DNA from: Streptomyces sp. NBC_01198
Lineage (GTDB): Bacteria > Actinomycetota > Actinomycetes > Streptomycetales > Streptomycetaceae
Direction: 5' to 3'
Length of the DNA: 64,000 nucleotides
Assembly (NCBI RefSeq): GCF_036010485.1
Contig: NZ_CP108568.1
Span: 6,286,501 to 6,350,500, forward strand
In this document: positions 1 through 7,591 of the stretch, one piece after another
Numbering within the stretch: position 1 is the first letter of the stretch
How the letters are laid out: each line of letters begins with the position of its first letter
Notes under the pieces: model-generated
Databases searched by the model: none
What the model was told of the DNA's origin: nothing
Seen by the model: only the letters and a program-made list of their open reading frames with translations
Program-made: the position numbers and the translations under genes

Positions 1-494
1 ACGTCACCCTCGCCGGGCCCAGCAACTCGCCGCGGCTGCAGGAAGCCATGATGGCCATCCAGCACTCGCTGTCCGCGGTCGGCATCAAGGTCAAGATCGT
101 GCAGGTGCCGTCCACGGACTTCTACGCCACCCTGACCTCGCCCGCCAAGCTGAAGAAGGCCGGCTGGGGCATGGCTCTCACCGTCTGGGCCGCCGACTGG
201 CCCACCGGCGGCGGTTTCCTGCGCACCCTGGTCGAGCCCGGCAGCCCGAGCAACTACTCGGGCCTGAACGACCCGAACCTCAACGACATCGTCGAGAAGG
301 CCGACACCCTCACCGACCCCGCCGAGGCCGCCGAGCAGTGGAAGAAAGCGGACGCGACCGCGATGAGCGACTCCACGATGGTGCCGCTGATCTACACCCG
401 CCATCTGGTCTACCGCGGCAGCAGGCTCACCAACGCCTACCAGCAGCAGGTGTTCGGCGGGATCGACCTCACCGCACTGGGAGTTCGGTCGTAG
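1..494 (+). CDS. ABC transporter substrate-binding protein, family 5 (C-terminal part)
   Basis: Only the last 163 residues are present; the frame is open from the first base of the window, so the gene starts upstream. The segment resembles the C-terminal lobe of family 5 (oligopeptide/DppA-type) extracellular solute-binding proteins: a stretch around AADWPTGGGFL, then SNYSGLNDPNL, a helical segment of the type that arranges residues into 'ADTLTDPAEAAEQWKKAD', and a closing MVPLIYTRH region. Such lipoproteins deliver peptides or similar ligands to an ABC importer. The ligand cannot be read from this part. Its last 26 bases overlap the end of the convergent cobC gene, so no separate terminator lies between them. 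Confidence 0.85.
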   Translation, partial: VTLAGPSNSPRLQEAMMAIQHSLSAVGIKVKIVQVPSTDFYATLTSPAKLKKAGWGMALTVWAADWPTGGGFLRTLVEPGSPSNYSGLNDPNLNDIVEKADTLTDPAEAAEQWKKADATAMSDSTMVPLIYTRHLVYRGSRLTNAYQQQVFGGIDLTALGVRS

Positions 495-1554
495 CGGTGG
501 ACAGCGCGTTGAGGAAGCCATCGGTCGTACGGCGGTCGCGTACCGCCACCCGCAGCCAGTCCGGGCCGAGACCGGGGAAGGTGTCGGCCCTGCGCACCGC
601 GTAACCCAGGCCCCGCAGCCGCTCCCTGACCTGCCCGGCATCCGCCATTCGCAGCAGCACGAAGGGCGCGGCGGGCGCGTCGCCCGCGACCCGCACCGCG
701 CCGAAACCGCCCAGCCGGCCCAGCAGATACGCCCGGTCGGCGGCCATCTGCCGGGCGGCGTCGGCCGCCTCGGCAAGGGCGTCCGCGCCCATGCAGGCAA
801 CGGCGGCCGCCAGCGCGGGCGTCGACACCGCCCACAGCGGCTGGGCGCGCTCCAGCGCCGCGATCTGCTCGCGCGCGCCCAGGACGTAGCCGATCCGCAG
901 TCCGGCGAGCCCCCAGGTCTTGGTGAGGCTGCGCAGCACCAGCAGCCCCGGCACCTCGCGCGCCGCGGCCAGCGACTCCGGCTCGCCCGGCACCGCGTCC
1001 ATGAACGCCTCGTCCACCACCAGGGTCCGCCCCGGTCGCGCCAACTCCCGTACGAGCGTCGCCGGGTGCAGCACCGACGTCGGATTCGTCGGGTTGCCGA
1101 GCACCACCAGGTCGGCGTCCCGCGGCACCGCGGCCGGGTCCAGCAGGAAACCGTCCGCGGCCGGCAGCAGCACCCGGTCCACCGGGTGGCCCGCGGCCCG
1201 CAGTGCCGCCTCCGGCTCGGTGAACTGCGGGTGCACCACCACCGCGTGCCGCGGCCGCAGCGCCCTGGCCAGCAGCACGAAGGCCTCGGCGGCACCCGCG
1301 GTCAGCAGCACCTCCCGCTCGTCCGCCCTGCCGTGCCGCAGCGCGACCGCCAGCCGGGCGGCCCGCCCGTCCGGATAGCCGGCAAGTCCGGTCAGCGAGG
1401 CGGCGATCCACTCGGCCAGCCACGGCGGCGGCGTGCCCGTACGGACGTTGACCGCCAGGTCCACCAGTCCCTCGCCGACCTCCGCGTCACCGTGGTGCCC
1501 GAGGTCGTAGCCGTCGCCGGCGGTCCGCCCGCCGCGTTCAGTGGGTGTGAGCAT
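469..1554 (-). CDS. cobC: PLP-dependent aminotransferase-fold protein, CobC-type (threonine-phosphate decarboxylase-like)
   Basis: 361 residues with the fold-type I aminotransferase pattern. A GNPTNPTS motif lies near residue 150, an aspartate in VVDEAF near 170, and the PLP-binding lysine in SLTKTWGLAGLRIGY near 215. Members of this family next to cob genes are called CobC/CobD or the Rv2231c type. They are thought to decarboxylate L-threonine phosphate to (R)-1-amino-2-propanol phosphate for the nucleotide loop of cobalamin, although the actinobacterial branch has little direct biochemistry. It is the last gene of the cobalamin operon: its start overlaps the end of cbiX by 17 bases and its end overlaps the convergent solute-binding protein gene. 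Assignment to the family is firm; the exact reaction is inferred from context. Confidence 0.88.
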   Translation of the reverse strand: MLTPTERGGRTAGDGYDLGHHGDAEVGEGLVDLAVNVRTGTPPPWLAEWIAASLTGLAGYPDGRAARLAVALRHGRADEREVLLTAGAAEAFVLLARALRPRHAVVVHPQFTEPEAALRAAGHPVDRVLLPAADGFLLDPAAVPRDADLVVLGNPTNPTSVLHPATLVRELARPGRTLVVDEAFMDAVPGEPESLAAAREVPGLLVLRSLTKTWGLAGLRIGYVLGAREQIAALERAQPLWAVSTPALAAAVACMGADALAEAADAARQMAADRAYLLGRLGGFGAVRVAGDAPAAPFVLLRMADAGQVRERLRGLGYAVRRADTFPGLGPDWLRVAVRDRRTTDGFLNALSTATTELPVR

Positions 1555-2440
1555 GGCTGTGACCGTGGCCGCCGTGCGGGTGGGACGGGTCGTCCGGGTG
1601 GTGGTGCGGCAGCTGCGGCCGGCCGACCCGGTCCTCGAAGCCGGGCATCGGCACCCGGTAGACGCAACTGTCGCAGTTCATCCGCAGATCGCCCTCCAGC
1701 GCCTCGCGATAGCGCTCCATCACCAGCTCCGCCAGCTCCGGCGCCGGGCCGATCACGTCCGCGCACCGCACCTCGGTGCCGCCGCCCGGCCCGGCCGCCC
1801 ACACCGCGGCCTGCTCGCGTACCCGGTCCGGCAGCACCCCGTTGAAGAGGAAGTACGGCAGCACCACGACCGTCCGCGCGCCCAGCCGCCGGCAGCGGTC
1901 GAGGCCGGCCGGGACCGACGGCTCGGCCAGCGACACGAACGCGGCCTCCACGCCCGCGTATCCGCGGCCCTCCCACAGCAGCCTGGCCGCCTTGAAGACC
2001 TCGGCGTTCGCGTCGGGATCGGTCGAGCCGCGCCCGACCAGCAGCACCGTCGCGCCCGCCCGGTCCGCTCCCGCGAGCGCCTCGTCCACCCGCCGCTCAA
2101 GCACCGCGAGCAGCCCCGGGTGCGGCCCCAGCGGCCGCCCGTACGCGAACGACGTCCCCGGGTGCCGTTGCTTCTCCCGGGCCAGCGCCGCCGGGATGTC
2201 GCCCTTCGCGTGCCCCGCGGAGACCAGCACCAGCGGCACCGCGGCGAAGTCCCTCACGCCCGCGTCGGCCAGCGCCGCGACCGAGTCGGCCAGCGGGGGC
2301 GGCGACAGCTCGATGAAGCCGCCGCCGACCGGCAGCCCCGGGTGGGCGGCGCCCAACTCCGCCACGAAGGAGCGGAAGGCGCTCGCGCCCGCCTCGTCAC
2401 GGGTCCCGTGGCCGACGAGGAGCAATGCGGGGGGTGTCAC
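1538..2440 (-). CDS. cbiX: Sirohydrochlorin chelatase CbiX-like, with MxCxxC and His-rich tail
   Basis: 300 residues. The GTG start shares a GTGA overlap with the stop of cobH and follows an AAGGAG ribosome binding site. Two CbiX-like halves are visible: the first begins PALLLVGHGTRDE with the metal-site histidine, the second begins TVLLVGRGSTDPDAN. The protein would insert Co2+ (or another divalent metal) into sirohydrochlorin, the early-cobalt route to B12. Near residue 255 is MNCDSC, an MxCxxC motif of the sort that binds a 4Fe-4S cluster in the long CbiX of Bacillus megaterium. The last 25 residues are very rich in histidine (HHHPDDPSHPHGGHGHSHAH), probably a metal-holding tail. The second half has Gly-Arg-Gly where the first has Gly-His-Gly, so only one half may carry the active-site histidine. 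Confidence 0.9.
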   Translation of the reverse strand: MTPPALLLVGHGTRDEAGASAFRSFVAELGAAHPGLPVGGGFIELSPPPLADSVAALADAGVRDFAAVPLVLVSAGHAKGDIPAALAREKQRHPGTSFAYGRPLGPHPGLLAVLERRVDEALAGADRAGATVLLVGRGSTDPDANAEVFKAARLLWEGRGYAGVEAAFVSLAEPSVPAGLDRCRRLGARTVVVLPYFLFNGVLPDRVREQAAVWAAGPGGGTEVRCADVIGPAPELAELVMERYREALEGDLRMNCDSCVYRVPMPGFEDRVGRPQLPHHHPDDPSHPHGGHGHSHAHTH

Positions 2441-3036
2441 AGGTCGTTCTCCTTGGATTCTCGTACTGCGGCAGGGGTGTAGAGCAGCGCGTTGAGCGCG
2501 GCGGCGGCCACCGCGGAGCCGCCCTTCTCCGAGATGTTGCTCACCGCGGGCAGGCCGGAAGCGCGCAGGTGGGCCTTGCTCTCCGCGGCGCCCACGAAGC
2601 CGACCGGCAGGCCGATCACCAGCGCGGGGGCCGCGTCCAGCACGAGCAGTTCCTCCAGCGCGGTCGGCGCGCAGCCGATCACCCACACCGCGCCCGGGCC
2701 GACCTGCTCGTACGCCAGCCGGACCGCGTGCGCGCTGCGGGTCAGCCCCTGTCCCGCCACCGCGTCGGCGAGCCGGCACACCGCCCGGCGGGCGGTGATG
2801 CCCGCCGCGACCATGCCGACGTCGGCCACGATCGGCGCACCGGCGTGCAACGCGGTGTGCGCGGCGGCCAGTTCGGCCTCGTCCGCCACCAGGTCGGTGG
2901 CGTAGGCCAGGTCCGCGCTGGAGTGGATCACCCGCTCCAGCACCGCGCGGCGCAGCGGCGGAAGCCCCGAGGTGTCAAGGCGCGAGCGCAGGATGCGGAA
3001 GGACTCCTGCTCGATGGGGTGCACGACGCGGTTCAC
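2437..3036 (-). CDS. cobH: Precorrin-8X methylmutase
   Basis: 199 residues, normal for CobH/CbiC. It moves the C11 methyl group of precorrin-8X to C12, giving hydrogenobyrinic acid. The N-terminal HPIEQESFRILRSRLD is the family signature with the catalytic histidine at about residue 6. The mid-region ADVGMVAAGI and the VIGCAPTALEELL and GLPVGFVGAAESK blocks are also typical. The GTG start overlaps the cbiG-cobJ stop in a GTGA quartet, and the gene ends in another GTGA quartet with cbiX, so translation is probably coupled through the three genes. Longer in-frame starts upstream lie inside cobJ and were rejected. Confidence 0.95.
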   Translation of the reverse strand: MNRVVHPIEQESFRILRSRLDTSGLPPLRRAVLERVIHSSADLAYATDLVADEAELAAAHTALHAGAPIVADVGMVAAGITARRAVCRLADAVAGQGLTRSAHAVRLAYEQVGPGAVWVIGCAPTALEELLVLDAAPALVIGLPVGFVGAAESKAHLRASGLPAVSNISEKGGSAVAAAALNALLYTPAAVRESKENDL

Positions 3037-4829
3037 GCGCCACCGCCTTCGCCGTCCCGGCCGGCCTGCCAGCGGTAACCGCGCGGCGTCACCATCCGGC
3101 CCGCGACGACACGGGAGGCGGTGTTGCCGACGGTGACCACCGAGACCATGTCCACGGTGGCCGGGTCGACGTCGGCCAGGGTGGTGACGGTGACCTCCTC
3201 GTCCGGGCGGGACGCCGCCCGTACGACGCCGACCGGTGTGCGCGGCCCGCGGTGCTCGGCCAGCAGCGCCAGGGCCTTCGGCAGCTGCCAGTCGCGGCCG
3301 CGGCTGCGCGGGTTGTAGAAGGTGACCACCAGGTCGGCGGCGGCCGCCGCCCGCACCCGGCGCTCGATCACCTCCCACGGGGTGTGCAGGTCCGACAGGC
3401 TGATCGACACGTGGTCGTGGCCCAGCGGGGCGCCCAGCAGCGACGAAGCCGCCAGGGCCGCGGTCACGCCGGGCACGCCGACGACGTCGATGTCGTCAGC
3501 GGCCTCCGCCAGGGCCGGCGAGGCCATCGCGTACACCCCGGCGTCACCGCTGCCGACCAGCGCGACCGCGTGGCCCGCGCGGGCCTCGGCCACCGCGGTG
3601 CGCGCCCTTTCCTCCTCGGCGCCCAGCCCCGACTCCAGCACCCGGGTGCCGGGCGGCAGCAGATCGCGGATCTGCGCCACGTACTGGTCGAGGCCGACGA
3701 CGATCGAGGCCCGGCGCAACTCCGCTGTCGCGCGGGGCGTCAGCAGGTCCCGGGCGCCCGGGCCGAGCCCCACGACCGCCAGCCGCCCGCGCGGCCTGCG
3801 CCGCGCCACCGCGGCCGTGGCCATCGCCGACTTCCGCTTCTCGGCGACGAGTTCGCCGCCGGGGCCGGCCGCCAGCAGGGCCGCCGCCTCGGCGACCGAC
3901 GGGGTGCCGACCGCGACCAGCGGCGCCGCCGAGGGATTGGGCACGGCCACCAGGGCCAGCGCCTCGGCCCCGAACGTGACCAGCGGCACGCCCAGCAGGG
4001 CCGCCGCCCCCACGATCCCGGCCTCGTCCTTCTTGGCCTCGACGGTGGCCATCCGCCAGACGCTCCCCTCCGCGAGCCCGGCCTCCGCCAGGCACCCCCT
4101 GACCAGCCCGACCACTTCCCCGACCCCGGCCCCCCGGCTCCCCCCGACCCCCACCACCAGCCCCGGCGGCCGCACCACGACGGTCCCCTCCCCGCCCTCC
4201 ACAACCCGATCCGTGACCCAGACGACGAGACCACTTTCGCTCGTCGCGGCAGTGGGGTCGGGGGTGGGGCGTTCGGTCCCGCGCGTGGGCGGGGCAGCCG
4301 GGCCGGTGGCGGCGCGGCCCGTCGCACCCGGTGGTGGGGTGGTGGGGAGGGGGGGGAGGGGCCAGGTGGCGTCCTCGTGGAGGTGGACGGGGGTGCCGTC
4401 GAGGAGGGCGCGGGTCACGGCGGGGATCGCGCCCTCCGCGGGGTAGGGGAGGGTGTCGAGGGCCGGCGTGCCGGTCGCGTCGGTCCCCGTCGTGATCACC
4501 GGCGAGGTGGTCAGGACCGTCGACACCGCGAGCGCCAGCGCGTTCGCCCCGGCGGCGTGGCCGCCGAGCAGGGCGATCGCGTGGCGGTGGGCCTCGTCCA
4601 CCGTCACGACGGCCGGGTCGGCGGTCTTGCCGGCCAGCAGCGGGGCGAGCAGCCGCACCGCCGCACCCGTGGCGAGGAAGAGGACGAGCTGGTCGCACTC
4701 GGCGAAGGCGACGGGGAGCAGGTCGCGGACGGGGGCGCCGTCGTAGCGGCGGGTACGTTCCGGCCACGCGGCGGCGAGCCGGTCGCAGCCGGTCCTGCCC
4801 GCCGCGGTGGCGGAGATGAGGCCGATCAC
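3033..4829 (-). CDS. cbiG-cobJ: CbiG-CobJ fusion: cobalt-precorrin-5A hydrolase-like domain plus precorrin-3B C17-methyltransferase
   Basis: 598 residues carrying two enzymes. Residues about 1-320 are CbiG: an N-terminal part starting VIGLISATAAG with FLATGAAVRLLAPLL and VVTVDEAHRHAIALLGGHAAGAN, then a low-complexity Pro/Thr/Gly linker at about 150-200, then the C-terminal CbiG domain with MATVEAKKDEAGI. Residues about 343-598 are CobJ, a SAM-dependent tetrapyrrole methylase (GRLAVVGLGPGARDLLTPRA, LVGSGDAGVYAMA, VVTFYNPRSRGRDWQL) that methylates C17 and contracts the ring. CbiG opens the delta-lactone in the cobalt-early pathway. The GTG start overlaps the cobL stop as GTGA. The linker DNA contains a long G-run on the opposite strand (4336-4361). 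Confidence 0.93.
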   Translation of the reverse strand: MIGLISATAAGRTGCDRLAAAWPERTRRYDGAPVRDLLPVAFAECDQLVLFLATGAAVRLLAPLLAGKTADPAVVTVDEAHRHAIALLGGHAAGANALALAVSTVLTTSPVITTGTDATGTPALDTLPYPAEGAIPAVTRALLDGTPVHLHEDATWPLPPLPTTPPPGATGRAATGPAAPPTRGTERPTPDPTAATSESGLVVWVTDRVVEGGEGTVVVRPPGLVVGVGGSRGAGVGEVVGLVRGCLAEAGLAEGSVWRMATVEAKKDEAGIVGAAALLGVPLVTFGAEALALVAVPNPSAAPLVAVGTPSVAEAAALLAAGPGGELVAEKRKSAMATAAVARRRPRGRLAVVGLGPGARDLLTPRATAELRRASIVVGLDQYVAQIRDLLPPGTRVLESGLGAEEERARTAVAEARAGHAVALVGSGDAGVYAMASPALAEAADDIDVVGVPGVTAALAASSLLGAPLGHDHVSISLSDLHTPWEVIERRVRAAAAADLVVTFYNPRSRGRDWQLPKALALLAEHRGPRTPVGVVRAASRPDEEVTVTTLADVDPATVDMVSVVTVGNTASRVVAGRMVTPRGYRWQAGRDGEGGGA

Positions 4830-6073
4830 GCGGGTGCTCCTTCGGTACGGGTGGCGGTGGGCCGCTCGGCCCACAGCACGAAGACGGGGTTGGCCGCGGC
4901 GAGCCGGGTGACTCCGCCGGGCAGCGGTGCCAGGCGGGAGGACTGCAGGAGGACGCCATCGGCCGCAAGGCCCGCCGCCCCGAGGGCGGCACGGACCTCG
5001 GCGACCCGGTCGACCGCCGCGAGCGTCACGACCACCGCCCGCCGCGCCCGCCGCGCGCACGCGGCCACGACGGCCGCCACGTCGGAGCCGCCGCCGCCGA
5101 CGAAGACGGCGTCGGGGTCGGGCAGCCGCCCGAGCACCGCGGGCGCGCGGCCCAGCACCGTCTCGACGTCCACCCCGTGGGCCGCCGCGTTGGCCCGCAC
5201 CCGGGCCACCGCCTCTGCCGACTTGTCGACCGCGACGACCGCCGCTCCGAACCGCGCGCACTCCACGGCCACCGAGCCGGACCCGGCCCCGATGTCCCAG
5301 ACCAGCTCTCCGGTACGCGGCCCGAGCCGCGCCAGCGCCAGCGCCCGTACCTCGAACTTGGTGACCATCGAGTCCCGGTGCGAGAAGTCCTCCTCGGGCA
5401 TCGCCCATCCGGCGGGAGCGCCGGCCGGCCCGGCGACCGTGGCGGCGGCGGGCGCCGGGGCGCCGGGCCGCAGGCACAGCACGACGCTCACCGCGTCGCC
5501 CCAGTCCCGCGCCGCGGCCTCCGCCGGGGAGACGGTGACCACCGCCTCGTCCGGGGAGCCGAGCCCGGCGGCGACCACGAGCCGCCGGTCCAGGCCGGTA
5601 CGGGCCAGCGCCGCCCCCAGTTCGGCCGGCCCGGCGCCGGGCCCGGTCAGGACGGCCGCCTTCTGGTGCGCCCGGCACACGTTCACCGCGGCCCGCAGAT
5701 CCCGCCCGTGCGCGCTGACCACGACCGCGTCGTCCCAGCTCAGCCCGGCCCGGGCGAAGGCGACCGCGACGGACGGCGCCGACGGCCGTACGTCGAGCGC
5801 CGCCGCGCCGAACCGCGCGCCCAGCGCCCGTACGATCCCGAAGAAACCGGGGTCGCCGGACGCCAGCACCACCACCCGGCGGCCGGCGGCCGCGCAGGCG
5901 CCGATCTCGTCGAGCGCAGGAGCCAGCGGCCCGAGCACCAACCGCCGGGCGCCGCTCGGGAGTTCGGCCGCGTCGAGATGGCGGGCCGCCCCGACGACCA
6001 GGTCGGCGGCGCCGACGACCGGCGGCGGCCCGCCCGTCCCCGTACCGATGACCGTGATCACCGCGTCAGCCAC
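4826..6073 (-). CDS. cobL: Precorrin-6Y C5,15-methyltransferase (decarboxylating)
   Basis: 415 residues, the usual size for CobL, a fusion of CbiE and CbiT. The N-terminal half (ITVIGTGTGGPP, VLASGDPGFFGI) is the CbiE-type tetrapyrrole methylase that methylates C5. The C-terminal half is CbiT, a class I SAM methyltransferase with LVWDIGAGSGSVAVE and DAVFVGGGG, which methylates C15 and decarboxylates the ring C acetate. The GTG start at 6073 overlaps cobM by 8 bases and has no clear ribosome binding site, so translation is probably coupled to cobM. It ends in a GTGA overlap with cbiG-cobJ. Confidence 0.95.
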   Translation of the reverse strand: MADAVITVIGTGTGGPPPVVGAADLVVGAARHLDAAELPSGARRLVLGPLAPALDEIGACAAAGRRVVVLASGDPGFFGIVRALGARFGAAALDVRPSAPSVAVAFARAGLSWDDAVVVSAHGRDLRAAVNVCRAHQKAAVLTGPGAGPAELGAALARTGLDRRLVVAAGLGSPDEAVVTVSPAEAAARDWGDAVSVVLCLRPGAPAPAAATVAGPAGAPAGWAMPEEDFSHRDSMVTKFEVRALALARLGPRTGELVWDIGAGSGSVAVECARFGAAVVAVDKSAEAVARVRANAAAHGVDVETVLGRAPAVLGRLPDPDAVFVGGGGSDVAAVVAACARRARRAVVVTLAAVDRVAEVRAALGAAGLAADGVLLQSSRLAPLPGGVTRLAAANPVFVLWAERPTATRTEGAPA

Positions 6074-6866
6074 GGGACTCGCGCAGTTCGCGCCGCGCGA
6101 CGGGGTCGGCCCGCCGGAAACCGTGGAAGTGCCCGGGGTGGTAGAGGTGTGACCGCGTCCCCGACGCGGACAGCGCCGGCCCGACCAGGAAGAGCGTGTG
6201 CTTCCACAGGCGGTGCGCCTTGACGGTCTCCTCCAGCGTCGCGATCGTGCAGTGCAGCAGCAACTCCTCGGGCCAGCTCACCTGGTGGGCGACGATGACC
6301 GGCGTGTCCGTCGGATAGCCGCCCTCCAGCAGCTCGGCGGCGAGCTGCCCGGACCTGGCGGCGGACAGGAAGACCGCCATCGTCGTCCCGTGCCGGGCGA
6401 ACTCCCGCACCTCCTCACCCGGCGGCATCGGCGTCTTCCCACCGCCGAGACGGGTCAGCACCACCGACTGGGCGACCTCGGGAATCGTCAACTCCCGCCC
6501 GGCCAGCGCCGCGACCGCCGAGAACGACGACACCCCCGGCACGATCTCGACCTCGATGCCGAGGTCCGCGCAGCGGTCGACCTGCTCCTGCGTACCGCCC
6601 CACAGTGCGGGATCGCCCGAGTGGATCCGCGCGCAGCGCAGGTCCTCCCGCTGAGCGCGCTGGTAGACCGCGACGACGTCCTCGAGCGACATCGTCGCCG
6701 AGTCCAGGATCTCCGCCTCCGGCCTGGCGTGTTCGAGTACCGCCGCCTGCACCAGACTCGCCGCCCAGATGACGATGTCGGCGGCGGCGATGGCCGCGGC
6801 GGCCCGGAAGGTGAGCAGGTCGGCCGCGCCCGGCCCCGCGCCCACGATGGTGACCTTGCCGCTCAC
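6066..6866 (-). CDS. cobM: Precorrin-4 C11-methyltransferase
   Basis: 266 residues. KVTIVGAGPGAADLLTFRA at the N terminus is the SAM-binding loop of class III tetrapyrrole methylases. IHSGDPALWGGTQEQ and VPGVSSFSAVAALAGREL are the CobM/CbiF blocks, followed by PEVAQSVVLTRLGGGKTPMP. It methylates C11 of precorrin-4 to give precorrin-5. The chosen GTG start (GTG AGC GGC AAG) forms a GTGA overlap with the cobI stop and places the glycine-rich loop about ten residues in, as in the family. Longer in-frame starts would extend into cobI. Confidence 0.95.
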   Translation of the reverse strand: MSGKVTIVGAGPGAADLLTFRAAAAIAAADIVIWAASLVQAAVLEHARPEAEILDSATMSLEDVVAVYQRAQREDLRCARIHSGDPALWGGTQEQVDRCADLGIEVEIVPGVSSFSAVAALAGRELTIPEVAQSVVLTRLGGGKTPMPPGEEVREFARHGTTMAVFLSAARSGQLAAELLEGGYPTDTPVIVAHQVSWPEELLLHCTIATLEETVKAHRLWKHTLFLVGPALSASGTRSHLYHPGHFHGFRRADPVARRELRESRG

Positions 6867-7591
6867 AGTTTCCCTCCCCGGCCGTCCCGCCGCGGGGGCG
6901 CGATCAGCGTCGACAGATACGGCAGCGGGCCGTCGAGCAACCGGGCCGCCGGACGGATCGACTCCTCCGGCAGCCCCAGCGCGCTGCCCCACACGGCACC
7001 TTCGGTCCTGCCGGTCGCCGCCAGCGCGGCCGCGACCTCGGCCGCCAGCCGGCCGAATTTGTACGCCACGACCGTGCCCGGGCCTTCGAGCGCCGCCTTG
7101 AGCACCGCGGCCCCGGCGGTCACCGGCACCAGCGTCAACGGCTCGGTGCCCTCAGCCAGTACGGCCCCACTGCGGGCCGCCAGGTCCTGCATCGCGGTGA
7201 TACCCGGCACCGAGCTGATGTCCGCCTGCGGCAACAACTCACCGATGGTGTGCGCGAGATAGGTGAACGTCGAGTAGACGTTCGGGTCCCCGATCGTCGC
7301 GAAGGCCACCGAGCCGTGCGTGCGCAGCAGTTCGGCGACCCGCGCCCCGGCCGCGTCCCACGCGGCCTCGCGGCGGGCCCGGTCGGACCGCTCGTTCAGC
7401 GCGAAGACCACCTGGACGATCCGGTCCGCCGCCACGTAGTGCCGTACGGTCGCCTCCGCGCGGCCCGTCTCGCCGGTGTCCAGCACCGGCACCACCACCG
7501 CCCCGGCGGCGCGCAGCGCGTTCACCCCTTTGACCGTCACCAGTTCCGGGTCACCGGGGCCGACCCCGACCCCGGTCAGTCGCAGGTCCAT
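6863..7591 (-). CDS. cobI: Precorrin-2 C20-methyltransferase
   Basis: 242 residues beginning with ATG. LTGVGVGPGDPELVTVKGV is the N-terminal glycine-rich SAM site; FATIGDPNVYSTFTYLA and SSVPGITAMQDLAA are the central motifs of CobI/CbiL. It adds the C20 methyl group to precorrin-2, the first committed step after sirohydrochlorin/precorrin-2. The start codon overlaps the end of cobB by 16 bases; the stop forms a GTGA overlap with cobM. No uroporphyrinogen methyltransferase (cobA/cysG) is in the window, so precorrin-2 must be made elsewhere. Confidence 0.95.
   Translation of the reverse strand: MDLRLTGVGVGPGDPELVTVKGVNALRAAGAVVVPVLDTGETGRAEATVRHYVAADRIVQVVFALNERSDRARREAAWDAAGARVAELLRTHGSVAFATIGDPNVYSTFTYLAHTIGELLPQADISSVPGITAMQDLAARSGAVLAEGTEPLTLVPVTAGAAVLKAALEGPGTVVAYKFGRLAAEVAAALAATGRTEGAVWGSALGLPEESIRPAARLLDGPLPYLSTLIAPPRRDGRGGKL

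Noticed and set aside
3252..6152. 966-codon open frame on the plus strand opposite the cob genes
   Set aside because: It is antisense to cbiG-cobJ and cobL, which have clear family motifs. The frame is open only because of the extreme G/C bias at third positions, and its translation is low-complexity Arg/Gly/Pro.
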